Below, piece by piece: positions 34,811 through 42,950 of a stretch of 64,000 bases of DNA. A model generated the notes under the pieces. It saw only the letters and a program-made list of their open reading frames with translations. It was not told the DNA's origin and did not search any database. Position 1 is the first letter of the stretch, and the number at the start of each line of letters is the position of its first letter. The translations under genes and the position numbers were made by a program. Source of the DNA: Holtiella tumoricola (GTDB lineage Bacteria; Bacillota; Clostridia; Lachnospirales; Cellulosilyticaceae); assembly GCF_027857615.1 (NCBI RefSeq), contig NZ_JAQIFT010000069.1, positions 1 through 64,000 on the forward strand. The letters run 5' to 3'.

Positions 34811-35632
34811 TCAACATTCAAAAAGGTATGCTAAATATTCTACATATTTTATCTCATATTTATTAGATTGACTTCTCATGTACTCTAGAATATCTTCTAG
34901 CTTATTCCTTTTATCTGAATATGTCTGATATTCGAAGCAATCTGCTACAGCAACTATTTTAGATTGTTCTATCATTTTCTCTCCTCTTAATTTGTGTGGA
35001 TACCCACTACCATCTAAACATTCATGGTGTTGAAGAATAATATTTTTACTGACCTCTGGAAATTTTATATTTTGAATCACGCCTACTCCTAGCTCACAAT
35101 GCTTCTCAAATATTACATGCTCCTCTTGGGAAAAAGTGTTCCTATTTTCATAATGTAGATTATTAGGAATAAGCATCATCCCTATATCATGAAAGAATGC
35201 TCCTAATACTATTTCTTGTATTTCCTCTTCAGTATACTTGCATTGTTTCGCTATTAAAGCTGCAATAATAGCCACATTCATAGAATGAGAGTAATACCAT
35301 GGAAGTGTATTAATATATGTATTTAAATGAATATACCATCGTTCAGCTTTCTTTTTATAAATGATATCTTGTATAAGAGGAATGGTAGCGTAGTATTTCT
35401 CATAAAACACTTCATACTTTTCTCCTATATTATGAGTTGGAATAACAATTTTACCCCATTCATCCCTATATAAATTATTCTTTTGAATATTTATTAACTC
35501 TTGTATATCTATGCCATAGCACTTTAACTTTTTCAACAAATGCCTATTATGATCTACACGTGTTCCCTTTGAAAGAATAAGTACACCTTGCTCATTAAAA
35601 ATGTCTTCTTGTATCACTAATTCTTTATCCAT
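34811..35632 (-). CDS. HD-GYP-type c-di-GMP phosphodiesterase
   Basis: The 273-residue protein holds an HD-GYP domain in its second half: HSMNVAIIAALIA, metal-binding HDIGMM, then ILQHHECLDGSGYPHKLRGEKM, which has the HHE and a GYP(H) variant of the signature. The first 100 residues are an unknown helical lead. HD-GYP proteins hydrolyse c-di-GMP to GMP. It lies 14 bp after the EAL gene and 51 bp before the EIIC-chemoreceptor start, in one operon. Confidence 0.88.
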   Translation of the reverse strand: MDKELVIQEDIFNEQGVLILSKGTRVDHNRHLLKKLKCYGIDIQELINIQKNNLYRDEWGKIVIPTHNIGEKYEVFYEKYYATIPLIQDIIYKKKAERWYIHLNTYINTLPWYYSHSMNVAIIAALIAKQCKYTEEEIQEIVLGAFFHDIGMMLIPNNLHYENRNTFSQEEHVIFEKHCELGVGVIQNIKFPEVSKNIILQHHECLDGSGYPHKLRGEKMIEQSKIVAVADCFEYQTYSDKRNKLEDILEYMRSQSNKYEIKYVEYLAYLFEC

Positions 35633-35646
35633 TCTAACTCCTTTTC

Positions 35647-36408
35647 TTAAATTTTATAAAATTCACTTAAACAACTTGGTTTTCCTATATAGTAACCTTG
35701 TATGATATGACATGGTGTATGATATCTAATATATTCATACTCTTCTCTACTTTCTATTCCTTCTGCTATTATCGACAGCTCTAATACATTGGCCATTTGT
35801 ATAATAAAGTCTAACAATGCTTGGCTTATCTCATTTTTATGTATATCTCTTATTAAATCTTTATCAATTTTTAAAATATCAAAATTTAATTTTCTTAGAC
35901 ATTCAATATTCGCAAAACCTTTCCCAAAATCATCTATTGCTATTTTCATTCCATATTGTCTTAGCTTTTCTATATTACTTTGTGCATGACTAAAATCTAG
36001 AATTCTTATTTCTTCAGTAAGTTCTATTTCTAGCTTATTAAACCATTCTGGCTTATTTATAAAAAGTGACTCTACTTCTTGCATAAACCTTACACTGCAA
36101 AGACTCTTAGCTGATAAGTTAATAGCTACTGGATAACTATATAAGTTATCTTCTTCCATCTTCCATATATCTTCTATTGCTTTATGTAATACCCATATAT
36201 CAAGATCTATTATTTTTCCTAATTTAAAAACATCTTCAAAAAAATCATTTGGACCTATTTCTCCTAGATAAGGATGCTGCCATCTTATTAAAGCCTCTAG
36301 TCCAATAATCTTCTCTTCTTCTAGATCATATTTAGGCTGGTAATATAATATAAATTGATTTTTTAAAAAAGCTTCTTCTAATGCTTGAGGTGTTATACTT
36401 TTCTTCAT
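35647..36408 (-). CDS. EAL-domain c-di-GMP phosphodiesterase
   Basis: The 253-residue protein is a stand-alone EAL domain. The signature E-A-L lies in GLEALIRWQHP (about 32-42), and the catalytic set is kept: NLSAKSL, ELTEE, DDFGKGFANIECL (loop 6), KIDKDLI, IAEGIES and QGYYIGKPS. It should therefore be active, cutting c-di-GMP to pGpG. It has no sensor domain and no GGDEF partner. It is the first gene of the operon, with AAAGGAGG before its ATG. Confidence 0.92.
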   Translation of the reverse strand: MKKSITPQALEEAFLKNQFILYYQPKYDLEEEKIIGLEALIRWQHPYLGEIGPNDFFEDVFKLGKIIDLDIWVLHKAIEDIWKMEEDNLYSYPVAINLSAKSLCSVRFMQEVESLFINKPEWFNKLEIELTEEIRILDFSHAQSNIEKLRQYGMKIAIDDFGKGFANIECLRKLNFDILKIDKDLIRDIHKNEISQALLDFIIQMANVLELSIIAEGIESREEYEYIRYHTPCHIIQGYYIGKPSCLSEFYKI

Positions 36409-36499
36409 ATTATTTATCCTCCTTTTCTCTTAATATTTTTATATTTCAACCTACTTCCTAGTTTATTTATCTACAAAATATTTTTCTCAAATACTATTA

Positions 36500-36568
36500 A
36501 TTATAATCTAGTTTCTCTTAGACAACTTTTTTCTGTTCCATAATGCAGATTTTTTGTCTCAAAATGCA
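36500..36568 (-). promoter_or_regulatory. Operon promoter with 21-bp-spaced direct repeats (LytTR-type)
   Basis: TATAAT (minus strand, 36500-36505) is preceded upstream by two 14-base direct repeats. On the plus strand they read TGTTCCATAATGCA (36534-36547) and TGTCTCAAAATGCA (36555-36568), 11 of 14 identical and exactly 21 bp apart, that is two turns of the helix. Such spacing is known for LytTR regulators (AgrA, VirR type). The site lies between the operon and the kinase gene. Confidence 0.55.
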
Positions 36569-36585
36569 TTAATCTTTTAAATAAA

Positions 36586-36621
36586 AAATATCCTATAGTA
36601 TTTAAGTACTATAGGATATTT
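36586..36621 (-). terminator. Terminator of the kinase gene
   Basis: AAATATCCTATAGTA and TACTATAGGATATTT form a perfect 15-bp stem, 12 bp after the kinase stop codon. Confidence 0.85.
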
Positions 36622-36633
36622 CATTTCCCCTTA

Positions 36634-37965
36634 CTAATCTAATGTATGTGGTAAATATATTTGTAATATAAATTTTTTATTTTTTTGATCTGTCTTTATG
36701 TTTAATAATCCTTTATGTTTCTCTATTATTTCCTGTATATTTTTTATACCTAAGCCATGTTCAAAGGGATCATCTTTTGTAGTGATAAAATGATTATTTC
36801 TTATGATGAGTCTTTCATTTAAAGTATTTTCTACTTTAATCACTACCCCCTCTTTTGTATTAATTGTTTTTATATTAATAAATCTTCTTTCTATATCAGG
36901 GGCCTTTTCACAAGCCTCTATACAGTTCTCAATGATATTTAAAAATACTCTACATACTTCTAGATCTGTTAATTGAGCACCTTTAGGAATATATATGTAC
37001 GCATCAAACTGAATCTCTAATTTCTTAATTCTTTCCTGAGCATCCCATAAAATAGCTTGGAGCAATGAATGATTAGAATACTCTTTATAGTCGTCTATAA
37101 TCGCTCTCATCTCTACATCCATTTCTTCTACAAAGCGCTTCAATCCCTTTATATCTTCCTTAATAATAAGATAGCTTATGCCTTCTATCATATGTTTATA
37201 GTCATGTTTGAATTTCCTTAATTTATTTATATGTTCTTTTTGTATTTCATAATAGCTTACTTGTTTACTTATTTGATTTTCCAATAATATATTTTTAACT
37301 TGAGTATCTATATAAAAATCATAAGTCTTTGTATATTGAATGGTTATATAATAAATAAATAACATCAATATAATGATCATTCCCCACTCATATCGCTCTG
37401 TTTCAATAGCAAGGCTGTAGTAGGCTCCATATACAATAATTAAGATATTTAGTAATGTTTGTATTTTATATATGATATTAATTGAAAACTTACTTAACCA
37501 AATATCTTGCAACTTTTTATATCTAATGATAAAAATAACAGCTATAACTATAGAAATACCCAATTTCATTATGACATATAAATAATTAAAAATTGTATTT
37601 TTTAATATTTCTCCTACTTCAATTCTTAAGCATCCTGCCATAAAGCAAAATGCTATAAGTCCTATACCACATAAATGTAATACTATATTGCCTGAGGCAA
37701 ACAAAATATCTTTTTTTCTTCCATCAAACAATAAAGCAAAAAATATAATCATATGAATATAAGTAATGATATAAACTATATAACCTGGAATATACGTATT
37801 ATTAACTGACACAAAAATAATACTTGATATAAGAATAACGATACTTGTTATATACTTATTAGTTCTTTTTTTTAATATCAGAGATGTTGCCTTTATCATA
37901 ATCACAAAATAAATTATACACGTAACAAATGTTATAACTTTTAATATGATCTCTAATGTATTCAC
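36634..37965 (-). CDS. GHKL sensor histidine kinase (AgrC/NatK-like)
   Basis: Translation starts at a GTG with AAGGAG upstream. The 443 residues include six to seven membrane segments in the first 210 residues without an extracellular domain, then a short coiled coil. The kinase H-box is KFKHDYKHMIEGISYLI (His in HDYKHM). The GHKL ATPase follows, with NIIENCIEACEKA (N-box) and HGLGIKNIQEIIEKHKG (G-box). This is the AgrC-like type that senses peptides or membrane state. It is translated 15 bp after its response regulator. Confidence 0.9.
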   Translation of the reverse strand: MNTLEIILKVITFVTCIIYFVIMIKATSLILKKRTNKYITSIVILISSIIFVSVNNTYIPGYIVYIITYIHMIIFFALLFDGRKKDILFASGNIVLHLCGIGLIAFCFMAGCLRIEVGEILKNTIFNYLYVIMKLGISIVIAVIFIIRYKKLQDIWLSKFSINIIYKIQTLLNILIIVYGAYYSLAIETERYEWGMIIILMLFIYYITIQYTKTYDFYIDTQVKNILLENQISKQVSYYEIQKEHINKLRKFKHDYKHMIEGISYLIIKEDIKGLKRFVEEMDVEMRAIIDDYKEYSNHSLLQAILWDAQERIKKLEIQFDAYIYIPKGAQLTDLEVCRVFLNIIENCIEACEKAPDIERRFINIKTINTKEGVVIKVENTLNERLIIRNNHFITTKDDPFEHGLGIKNIQEIIEKHKGLLNIKTDQKNKKFILQIYLPHTLD

Positions 37966-37980
37966 CTATTCTCTCCTTAT

Positions 37981-38694
37981 CTATTCTGCAAATAAATAGT
38001 CTTTAAACTTTTCTTTCACATCATTTAAGTATTTTCTCCCTATTTTTAAAGTTTCATTATCTACAAGAACTACCATATCTTTCTCTATATATTTTATAAA
38101 TTTTAGATGTACTACATAAGACCTATGTATTCTTATAAACGTTTTATCATTTATTTCTTCTATTAAATTTTCCAAGCTATTATAGTATTCAAATTTTTCA
38201 TTTCTATAATAAACTACTATTTTTCTTTTAATTACTTCAAAGTATACAATTTCATCGAGAATTATTTTATATATTTTAGCATTCTTCTTAAAATATAAAT
38301 ATCTTTTTTCTTTCGATTGTACTATTTCAACGGCTTTAAAAAATACCTTTTCGAACTGATCTGTATTCATATTGGCTTTTATTAGATAATTTAAAGGTTG
38401 GACTTCAAAAGAATCAAATACATAATCTTTATTGACTGTTAAATATATAATTTGTGCAGTACACCCTAGCTCCCTTAATTTTAGTCCTGTTTCTATTCCA
38501 TTTATTTCATCCATTTCTATATCTAAATAAATGATATCTGCATCTACATCTTCCATATTAAATATTAATTCTTTTCCATTATTATAAAATTTAATATGTA
38601 CGTTTAATGCATGTTTTTCTGCTACTTCTATTATTCGTTCTTTAAGCTGCTCTAAAAATTTAGAATTATCATCGCATAAATAAATATTAATCAT
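37981..38694 (-). CDS. LytTR-family response regulator (AgrA-like)
   Basis: The 237-residue protein has a receiver domain with acidic pocket CDDN (8-11) and the phosphorylated Asp in IIYLDIEMDEINGIE (about 51-65), followed by a LytTR DNA-binding domain (about 140-235: YFEVIKRKIVVYYRNEKFEYY, then FIRIHRSYVVHLKFI). It forms a two-component pair with the kinase gene downstream. LytTR proteins bind direct repeats one or two turns apart; such repeats stand in the promoter region of the EAL-to-chemoreceptor operon. Confidence 0.92.
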   Translation of the reverse strand: MINIYLCDDNSKFLEQLKERIIEVAEKHALNVHIKFYNNGKELIFNMEDVDADIIYLDIEMDEINGIETGLKLRELGCTAQIIYLTVNKDYVFDSFEVQPLNYLIKANMNTDQFEKVFFKAVEIVQSKEKRYLYFKKNAKIYKIILDEIVYFEVIKRKIVVYYRNEKFEYYNSLENLIEEINDKTFIRIHRSYVVHLKFIKYIEKDMVVLVDNETLKIGRKYLNDVKEKFKDYLFAE

Positions 38695-38944
38695 TTGTAA
38701 CTCCTTCCTTCTCTCTATCCCCAGAATAAGCTTAAGTATTATACCATAATTTATTATTTCGTTAATTACAAATTTAGTTTTTCATCACTTAGTGTCACAT
38801 CATTATTAATTCACTTATTTTCATAAGACAATCTATCTTAGAATCTGTACTCTAGACTACTATTTTTTACTACTTTTACTATCTTTTTATTTTCAAATTT
38901 TATTTTAGTAGTCAATCTCTCTATTATATTTCTTTTGCGCAAAC
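38695..38944. other. Non-coding region before the regulator gene
   Basis: Very AT-rich. No signal-peptide precursor gene (AgrD-like) was seen here. A promoter for the regulator is expected here but no clear -35/-10 was found. Confidence 0.4.
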
Positions 38945-38974
38945 AAAAAGAACATCTAAAAAGATGTTCTTTTT
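38945..38974 (-). terminator. Terminator of the small secreted protein gene
   Basis: AAAAAGAACATCT and AGATGTTCTTTTT form a 13-bp stem with loop AAAA, right after the stop codon. Confidence 0.85.
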
Positions 38975-38977
38975 CTA

Positions 38978-39466
38978 TTATTCGCCGATTAAATTCTTAG
39001 TAAATTTGAGTGTATTCCCTGCATAAATCTTAAAGTTAAAATAACGTTCCAATGTTATTATTTTTTCCGCTCCACTTGTTTGATTAACTAAATAACTTAA
39101 CTCTGATAATGCACTTTTCATATAGTTGATTGTATTATCTAACATAAGCAAATCTCTATTCATATACAAACTATTCTCTATGGAAGAGTCTTTAATCAAA
39201 TCACTATCTATTTTTCCTCTTAGAGTATCTAAATACTTATTTAGATTTTTTACAGTATCCTTTACATAACTCATATTTACTTCCTGCTCGAAAACAACCT
39301 TCTGAGCAAGAGAAAAAATTTGATTCTGTAAAATATTTAATTCTTCTATATAAGCCTGTACATTCTCTTTATGAGCATTATTCATGGTAGCCATACTCTG
39401 AACAGGATTACTTATACAGCAAATGATTGCTATCGTCAAAAATATCTTTTGTATAGTTGATTTCAT
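38978..39466 (-). CDS. Small secreted helical protein, unknown
   Basis: The 162-residue protein has a signal peptide (IQKIFLTIAIICCISNPVQSMA) and a predicted helical-bundle body (HKENVQAYIEELNILQNQIFSLAQKVVF and later helices). I do not recognise it. Its place 283 bp before the response regulator, with its own terminator, makes it a separate unit, but it might act as an accessory or signal to the kinase (inference). Confidence 0.6.
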   Translation of the reverse strand: MKSTIQKIFLTIAIICCISNPVQSMATMNNAHKENVQAYIEELNILQNQIFSLAQKVVFEQEVNMSYVKDTVKNLNKYLDTLRGKIDSDLIKDSSIENSLYMNRDLLMLDNTINYMKSALSELSYLVNQTSGAEKIITLERYFNFKIYAGNTLKFTKNLIGE

Positions 39467-39540
39467 TAAGTATACCTCTATCTTATAATATATATTTTAG
39501 AGTGTACCAAATAAAAATAAAATATACCTTTTATTTTCCA

Positions 39541-40353
39541 TTAAACTTTTTCTACCGGTATTTGAATCTCTGTTACAAACTCTTTCTCTTGTCCTGTTTC
39601 ATGGATATCTATTTTATAAATTTCTAGTGGATCACCTATAATCGTATACTCTTTTTTTCTTATATACTCTAGTATTTGCTTCATACAATTCTTATTATTT
39701 TTATAAGCCCCTGTATAATGGCAACTCATATAAGTCCCGGCCTCTAATTTAAAATTAAAGATCTCAGCATCTTCTCCTAATAAACAAAAAACTGACTTAA
39801 AGACATTACAAATGCCTTGTTGCACTTTTTCATAATCAAATACAGCGCCAATATTATGATTGCCTAGTATATAAAATTGATCCTCATAGTCCTTTTGAAG
39901 TTTTTGAATTAAAATATCTACTTCTTCATCTCTTGTAATATTTGCATTTAAAATTAATGCTTTCCTTTTAGGCATTTCTTTTACTTGAATATGATAAGGT
40001 TCTATCCCCTCTACAACTTCTTCTATATCTTTTAGTCTTTCTTTAATATTTTCTTTATGAGCTAAGAGTTCTTCTATCTTTTGGTCAATTAAAGCCACTT
40101 CTGTATTTAAAATGCTCTGTGTAGAGGCTATCGTTCTATCGTCTAAGTAATCTTTAATCTTCTTCATAGAGAAGTCTAGGGCTCTCAATTCCTTTATTAG
40201 ATTTAAACGCCATATATCATGAAGGCTATAAAAGCGATACCCATTTTCTCCTCTCACTGGTTTTAAAATACCTAATTCTTCGTAATACATCAAAGAATCT
40301 TTACCAATTCCATAAATTTTAGAGATCTCCCCTATTTTATAATAAGGTTTCAT
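39541..40353 (-). CDS. MerR-family regulator with GyrI-like effector domain (BmrR/BltR type)
   Basis: The 270-residue protein has an N-terminal MerR winged helix (KIGEISKIYGIGKDSLMYYEELGIL, then NGYRFYSLHDIWRLNLI, about 5-55), a long coiled coil (about 80-118), and a C-terminal GyrI-like effector-binding domain (about 125-268). Members bind drugs or ions and twist a promoter with a 19-bp spacer. Such a promoter lies between this gene and the divergent YitT gene. It has weak links to multidrug-type regulators; its ligand is unknown. Confidence 0.88.
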   Translation of the reverse strand: MKPYYKIGEISKIYGIGKDSLMYYEELGILKPVRGENGYRFYSLHDIWRLNLIKELRALDFSMKKIKDYLDDRTIASTQSILNTEVALIDQKIEELLAHKENIKERLKDIEEVVEGIEPYHIQVKEMPKRKALILNANITRDEEVDILIQKLQKDYEDQFYILGNHNIGAVFDYEKVQQGICNVFKSVFCLLGEDAEIFNFKLEAGTYMSCHYTGAYKNNKNCMKQILEYIRKKEYTIIGDPLEIYKIDIHETGQEKEFVTEIQIPVEKV

Positions 40354-40388
40354 TTTATCATTCCTTTTTAACTTTTTTCAAAAAACCT

Positions 40389-40419
40389 TTGACTCTAGTA
40401 TTATGCCATAGTTTATACT
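40389..40419 (+). promoter_or_regulatory. MerR-type promoter with 19-bp spacer
   Basis: TTGACT (40389-40394), a 19-bp spacer and TATACT (40414-40419) lead to the YitT gene. The spacer holds a partial dyad, CTAG...CATAG, and the MerR-family gene diverges from it. A spacer of 19 rather than 17 is the classical mark of MerR-controlled promoters. Confidence 0.7.
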
Positions 40420-40441
40420 TATGATAAAGGAGTTGATATTT

Positions 40442-41203
40442 ATGTATACTCGTCTAAAAAAAATACCTTATAAATCTATTCTTCTGGTTATGGCGGGTGC
40501 AACCATTCTTTCGTTCGGAACTTTTAACTTTAACTATCAAAATAGCGTTACTGAAGGTGGTATTCTAGGATTGCTCTTACTCTTTAAAAATCTTTTTAAT
40601 ATTTCTCCTTCTCTTACAAGTGTTGTCTTAGACTTTTCCCTATTTCTTTTTGGTACTAGGTACTTTGGTAAAAGTTTCTTAATGTATTCTTTCTTGTCTA
40701 CGGCAACTTTCTCCACTACATATGGTATATGGGAACATATAGGACCTATTGTTCCAAGCTTATCTAATCATATGTTAGCAGCTAGCTTACTTGCTGGATT
40801 ATTCGTAGGTGTAGGTGTAGGACTTGTTGTACTCGGTGGTGGTGCATCTTGCGGTGATGATGTGATTGCACTTGTTGTAAGCAAATTAACCCCACTTAAA
40901 ATTAACTGGGTTTATATGATTACAGACTTCATTGTACTTGCATTATCTTTAACCTACTTAAGCTTCTATCAAATTTTCTGGTCTTTAATCGCTGTTACTG
41001 TAAGCGGTAAGGTTATTGGTATAATCCACGAATTTGGTGAAAAACGAAAAGCAGCTCAAGAAACTGATCATACACTTCTTGAGTCACCTACAGAAGAAGA
41101 AGATACTATACTTACTGTTAATCATTCTTCTACAACACAAGCTGATGAGATGAATATAGATAATGAAGAAACACTTACACTTGATAGTGAAACTGCATCT
41201 TAA
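40442..41203 (+). CDS. YitT-family membrane protein
   Basis: The ATG at 40442 has AAAGGAG 9 bases upstream; an earlier ATG at 40421 lies before that site. About 253 residues follow with five to six membrane segments (ILLVMAGATILSFGTFNF, EGGILGLLLLFKNLF, SVVLDFSLFLFGTRYFG, LLAGLFVGVGVGLVVLGGGASCGDDVIAL, YMITDFIVLALSLTY). The G-G-A-S-x-G-x-D signature of the YitT family is present as GGGASCGDDVIA. The C-terminal cytosolic DUF2179 domain found in many members is missing and replaced by an acidic tail. Substrate unknown. Confidence 0.85.
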   Translation: MYTRLKKIPYKSILLVMAGATILSFGTFNFNYQNSVTEGGILGLLLLFKNLFNISPSLTSVVLDFSLFLFGTRYFGKSFLMYSFLSTATFSTTYGIWEHIGPIVPSLSNHMLAASLLAGLFVGVGVGLVVLGGGASCGDDVIALVVSKLTPLKINWVYMITDFIVLALSLTYLSFYQIFWSLIAVTVSGKVIGIIHEFGEKRKAAQETDHTLLESPTEEEDTILTVNHSSTTQADEMNIDNEETLTLDSETAS

Positions 41204-41204
41204 T

Positions 41205-41238
41205 AAAAAGGCTGTTGCCCAAATGCAACAGCCTTTTT
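41205..41238. terminator. Bidirectional terminator between yitT and dinB
   Basis: AAAAAGGCTGTTGC and GCAACAGCCTTTTT form a perfect 14-bp stem serving the two convergent genes. Confidence 0.92.
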
Positions 41239-41239
41239 A

Positions 41240-42508
41240 TTATTCTTCTGTAACCTCACAATGTGTAATTCCTGTTTTCTTTTCTTTAGCAATGCCACCT
41301 GCCATATGGTCAAGCTTACTTCCTACAAAAGTTGAACGCATAATCGCATCTTCTCCAAATTTTTGTCGTATTTGATCAACGGCTTGGTCTAGCCTCCCAT
41401 ACTTGGTAGTCTCTGGTGTATCGAATAAGGTACACTGCTCTTCCTTCTCATACGTAATATGACTTGTGTGTACCCCTAACTGTCTAATAGGCATTTTATA
41501 ATCCCAAGATTCTCTTAAAAGTTTACAAACACATGTATAAAGTTGATGCGTCACATCTGTTGGCGATATAAGCATCATTTGATGTGAACGCCTTTCAAAG
41601 AAGGTATCAACCATACTCACAGCAATGCAGCTTGCACGCGCTCCATCTTTTCTTAGCCGCATTCCTACTGTTTCACAAAGGGAAAGCAAAATCTTCTGGG
41701 CATCTTCCTTACAGCTTACATCATAAGGAATGGTTGTAGCATTACCATAGCCTTTATTAGGTATTTTTTTTGTTGCAACTTCTAAACTATCAATACCATT
41801 TGCATAATGATAAATCACTTCCCCCTGCTTTCCTAAGTACGTCCTAAGCATTTTCATATCTGCCTTTGCAAGATCACCTATTGTCCGTATTCCTAACCTT
41901 TTTAGTTTTTCTTCTGCTGCACGTCCTACAAAGAAAAGTTCACGTACTGGCATGGGCCACATTTTATCTTCTATTTCATAAGGAAATAACGTATGGATAA
42001 GATTGGGCTTTTTAAAGTCACTTGCCATTTTTGCTAATAGCTTATTAGAAGAAATACCTATATTAACCGTAAAGCCTAGTTCCTGTTCTATTCTATCTTT
42101 AATTACCTGGGCAATACTTAACGGGCTACCGTATAAGCCTTCTGTCCCTGTCATATCCATAAAGGCTTCATCTATAGAATATTGTTCAACTACAGGAGTG
42201 TATGTTCTTAGGAGAGTAATAAACTCTCTAGAACAAGCCTCATAAAGTTCATGATTAGGCTTTACAATAACTAAATCCGGACATTTCATCAATGCTGAAG
42301 TAATGGGTTCTCCTGTTTGAACTCCATAGGCTTTTGCAGCTATAGATTTTGCTAAAATAACACCTTTTCGCTGCTCCCTATCACCACCTACTGCTGAAGG
42401 TAATGTGCGTAAATCCACGCAGTCACCTAAAACTTGAACTCTATAGGCTGCTTCCCAGCTCAAAAAGGCTGAGTTCACATCTATATGAAATATAATACGC
42501 TCTACCAT
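41240..42508 (-). CDS. dinB: DNA polymerase IV, Y family
   Basis: The 422-residue protein has the Y-family palm motifs: FHIDVNSAFLSWEAAYR (catalytic Asp near residue 9), YSIDEAFMDMTG (catalytic D-E, about 107-118), GISSNKLLAKMASDFKKPN, and the C-terminal little-finger domain (FFERRSHQM to end). It is a translesion, error-prone polymerase. The gene lies 10 bp after a small partner gene, and a LexA-type operator stands before the unit, so it is part of the SOS response. Confidence 0.95.
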   Translation of the reverse strand: MVERIIFHIDVNSAFLSWEAAYRVQVLGDCVDLRTLPSAVGGDREQRKGVILAKSIAAKAYGVQTGEPITSALMKCPDLVIVKPNHELYEACSREFITLLRTYTPVVEQYSIDEAFMDMTGTEGLYGSPLSIAQVIKDRIEQELGFTVNIGISSNKLLAKMASDFKKPNLIHTLFPYEIEDKMWPMPVRELFFVGRAAEEKLKRLGIRTIGDLAKADMKMLRTYLGKQGEVIYHYANGIDSLEVATKKIPNKGYGNATTIPYDVSCKEDAQKILLSLCETVGMRLRKDGARASCIAVSMVDTFFERRSHQMMLISPTDVTHQLYTCVCKLLRESWDYKMPIRQLGVHTSHITYEKEEQCTLFDTPETTKYGRLDQAVDQIRQKFGEDAIMRSTFVGSKLDHMAGGIAKEKKTGITHCEVTEE

Positions 42509-42517
42509 AAATACCTC

Positions 42518-42787
42518 CTAACAAATCACACGCCTAATGGTCCATTTATGGCTCACAATATGATAACGTAATTCTAGCATCTTCTCACTTGCTTCAAACT
42601 GTACTTTACAACCATAATCTAATGTTTTAGTGCCTGCAAATTGATTCTCATTGGTATAAATAATATTCACAACTTTTGCCGTTTGCAAATGATGATTTTC
42701 ATCTTCTAAACGTAACTTTAATGGTACAATTTCCCCTAGTGCATTAAACTTAGAAATGATTTCAATAGGTAGATTGATCCATTCCAT
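42518..42787 (-). CDS. Small conserved protein cotranscribed with dinB
   Basis: The ATG at 42787 with GGAG upstream gives 89 residues (MEWINLPIEIISKFNALGEIVPLKLRLEDE...). The earlier ATG at 42811 falls inside the LexA operator and is not the start. I do not know the family, but many Clostridia have a protein of this type just before dinB, in the position where Bacillus often has YolD-like genes. A beta-barrel-like fold is possible. It may assist the polymerase (inference). Confidence 0.7.
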   Translation of the reverse strand: MEWINLPIEIISKFNALGEIVPLKLRLEDENHHLQTAKVVNIIYTNENQFAGTKTLDYGCKVQFEASEKMLELRYHIVSHKWTIRRVIC

Positions 42788-42804
42788 AAACCCACTCCTT
42801 ATAT

Positions 42805-42852
42805 CGAACATATGTTTGAATTAAGTATATCAGATTGGATAAATTTTGTAAA
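42805..42852 (-). promoter_or_regulatory. SOS promoter: -35/-10 plus LexA box
   Basis: Minus strand TTTACA (42847-42852), 17-bp spacer, TATACT (42824-42829), then an inverted repeat CAAACATATGTTCG (42805-42818) that matches the Gram-positive LexA box GAAC-N4-GTTC with one change. The box covers the expected start of transcription. Confidence 0.85.
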
Positions 42853-42911
42853 CGCTTCATCTGATTATTCTTCTTTCTACTTCTACTGTCTAGAATAAAA
42901 CTGTGTAATAG

Positions 42912-42942
42912 AAAAGCTGTTGCACCTATGCAACAGCTTTTT
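42912..42942 (-). terminator. Terminator of the methyltransferase gene
   Basis: AAAAGCTGTTGCA pairs with TGCAACAGCTTTT. The stem nearly repeats that at 41205-41238. Confidence 0.85.
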
Positions 42943-42950
42943 ATAGTTTT

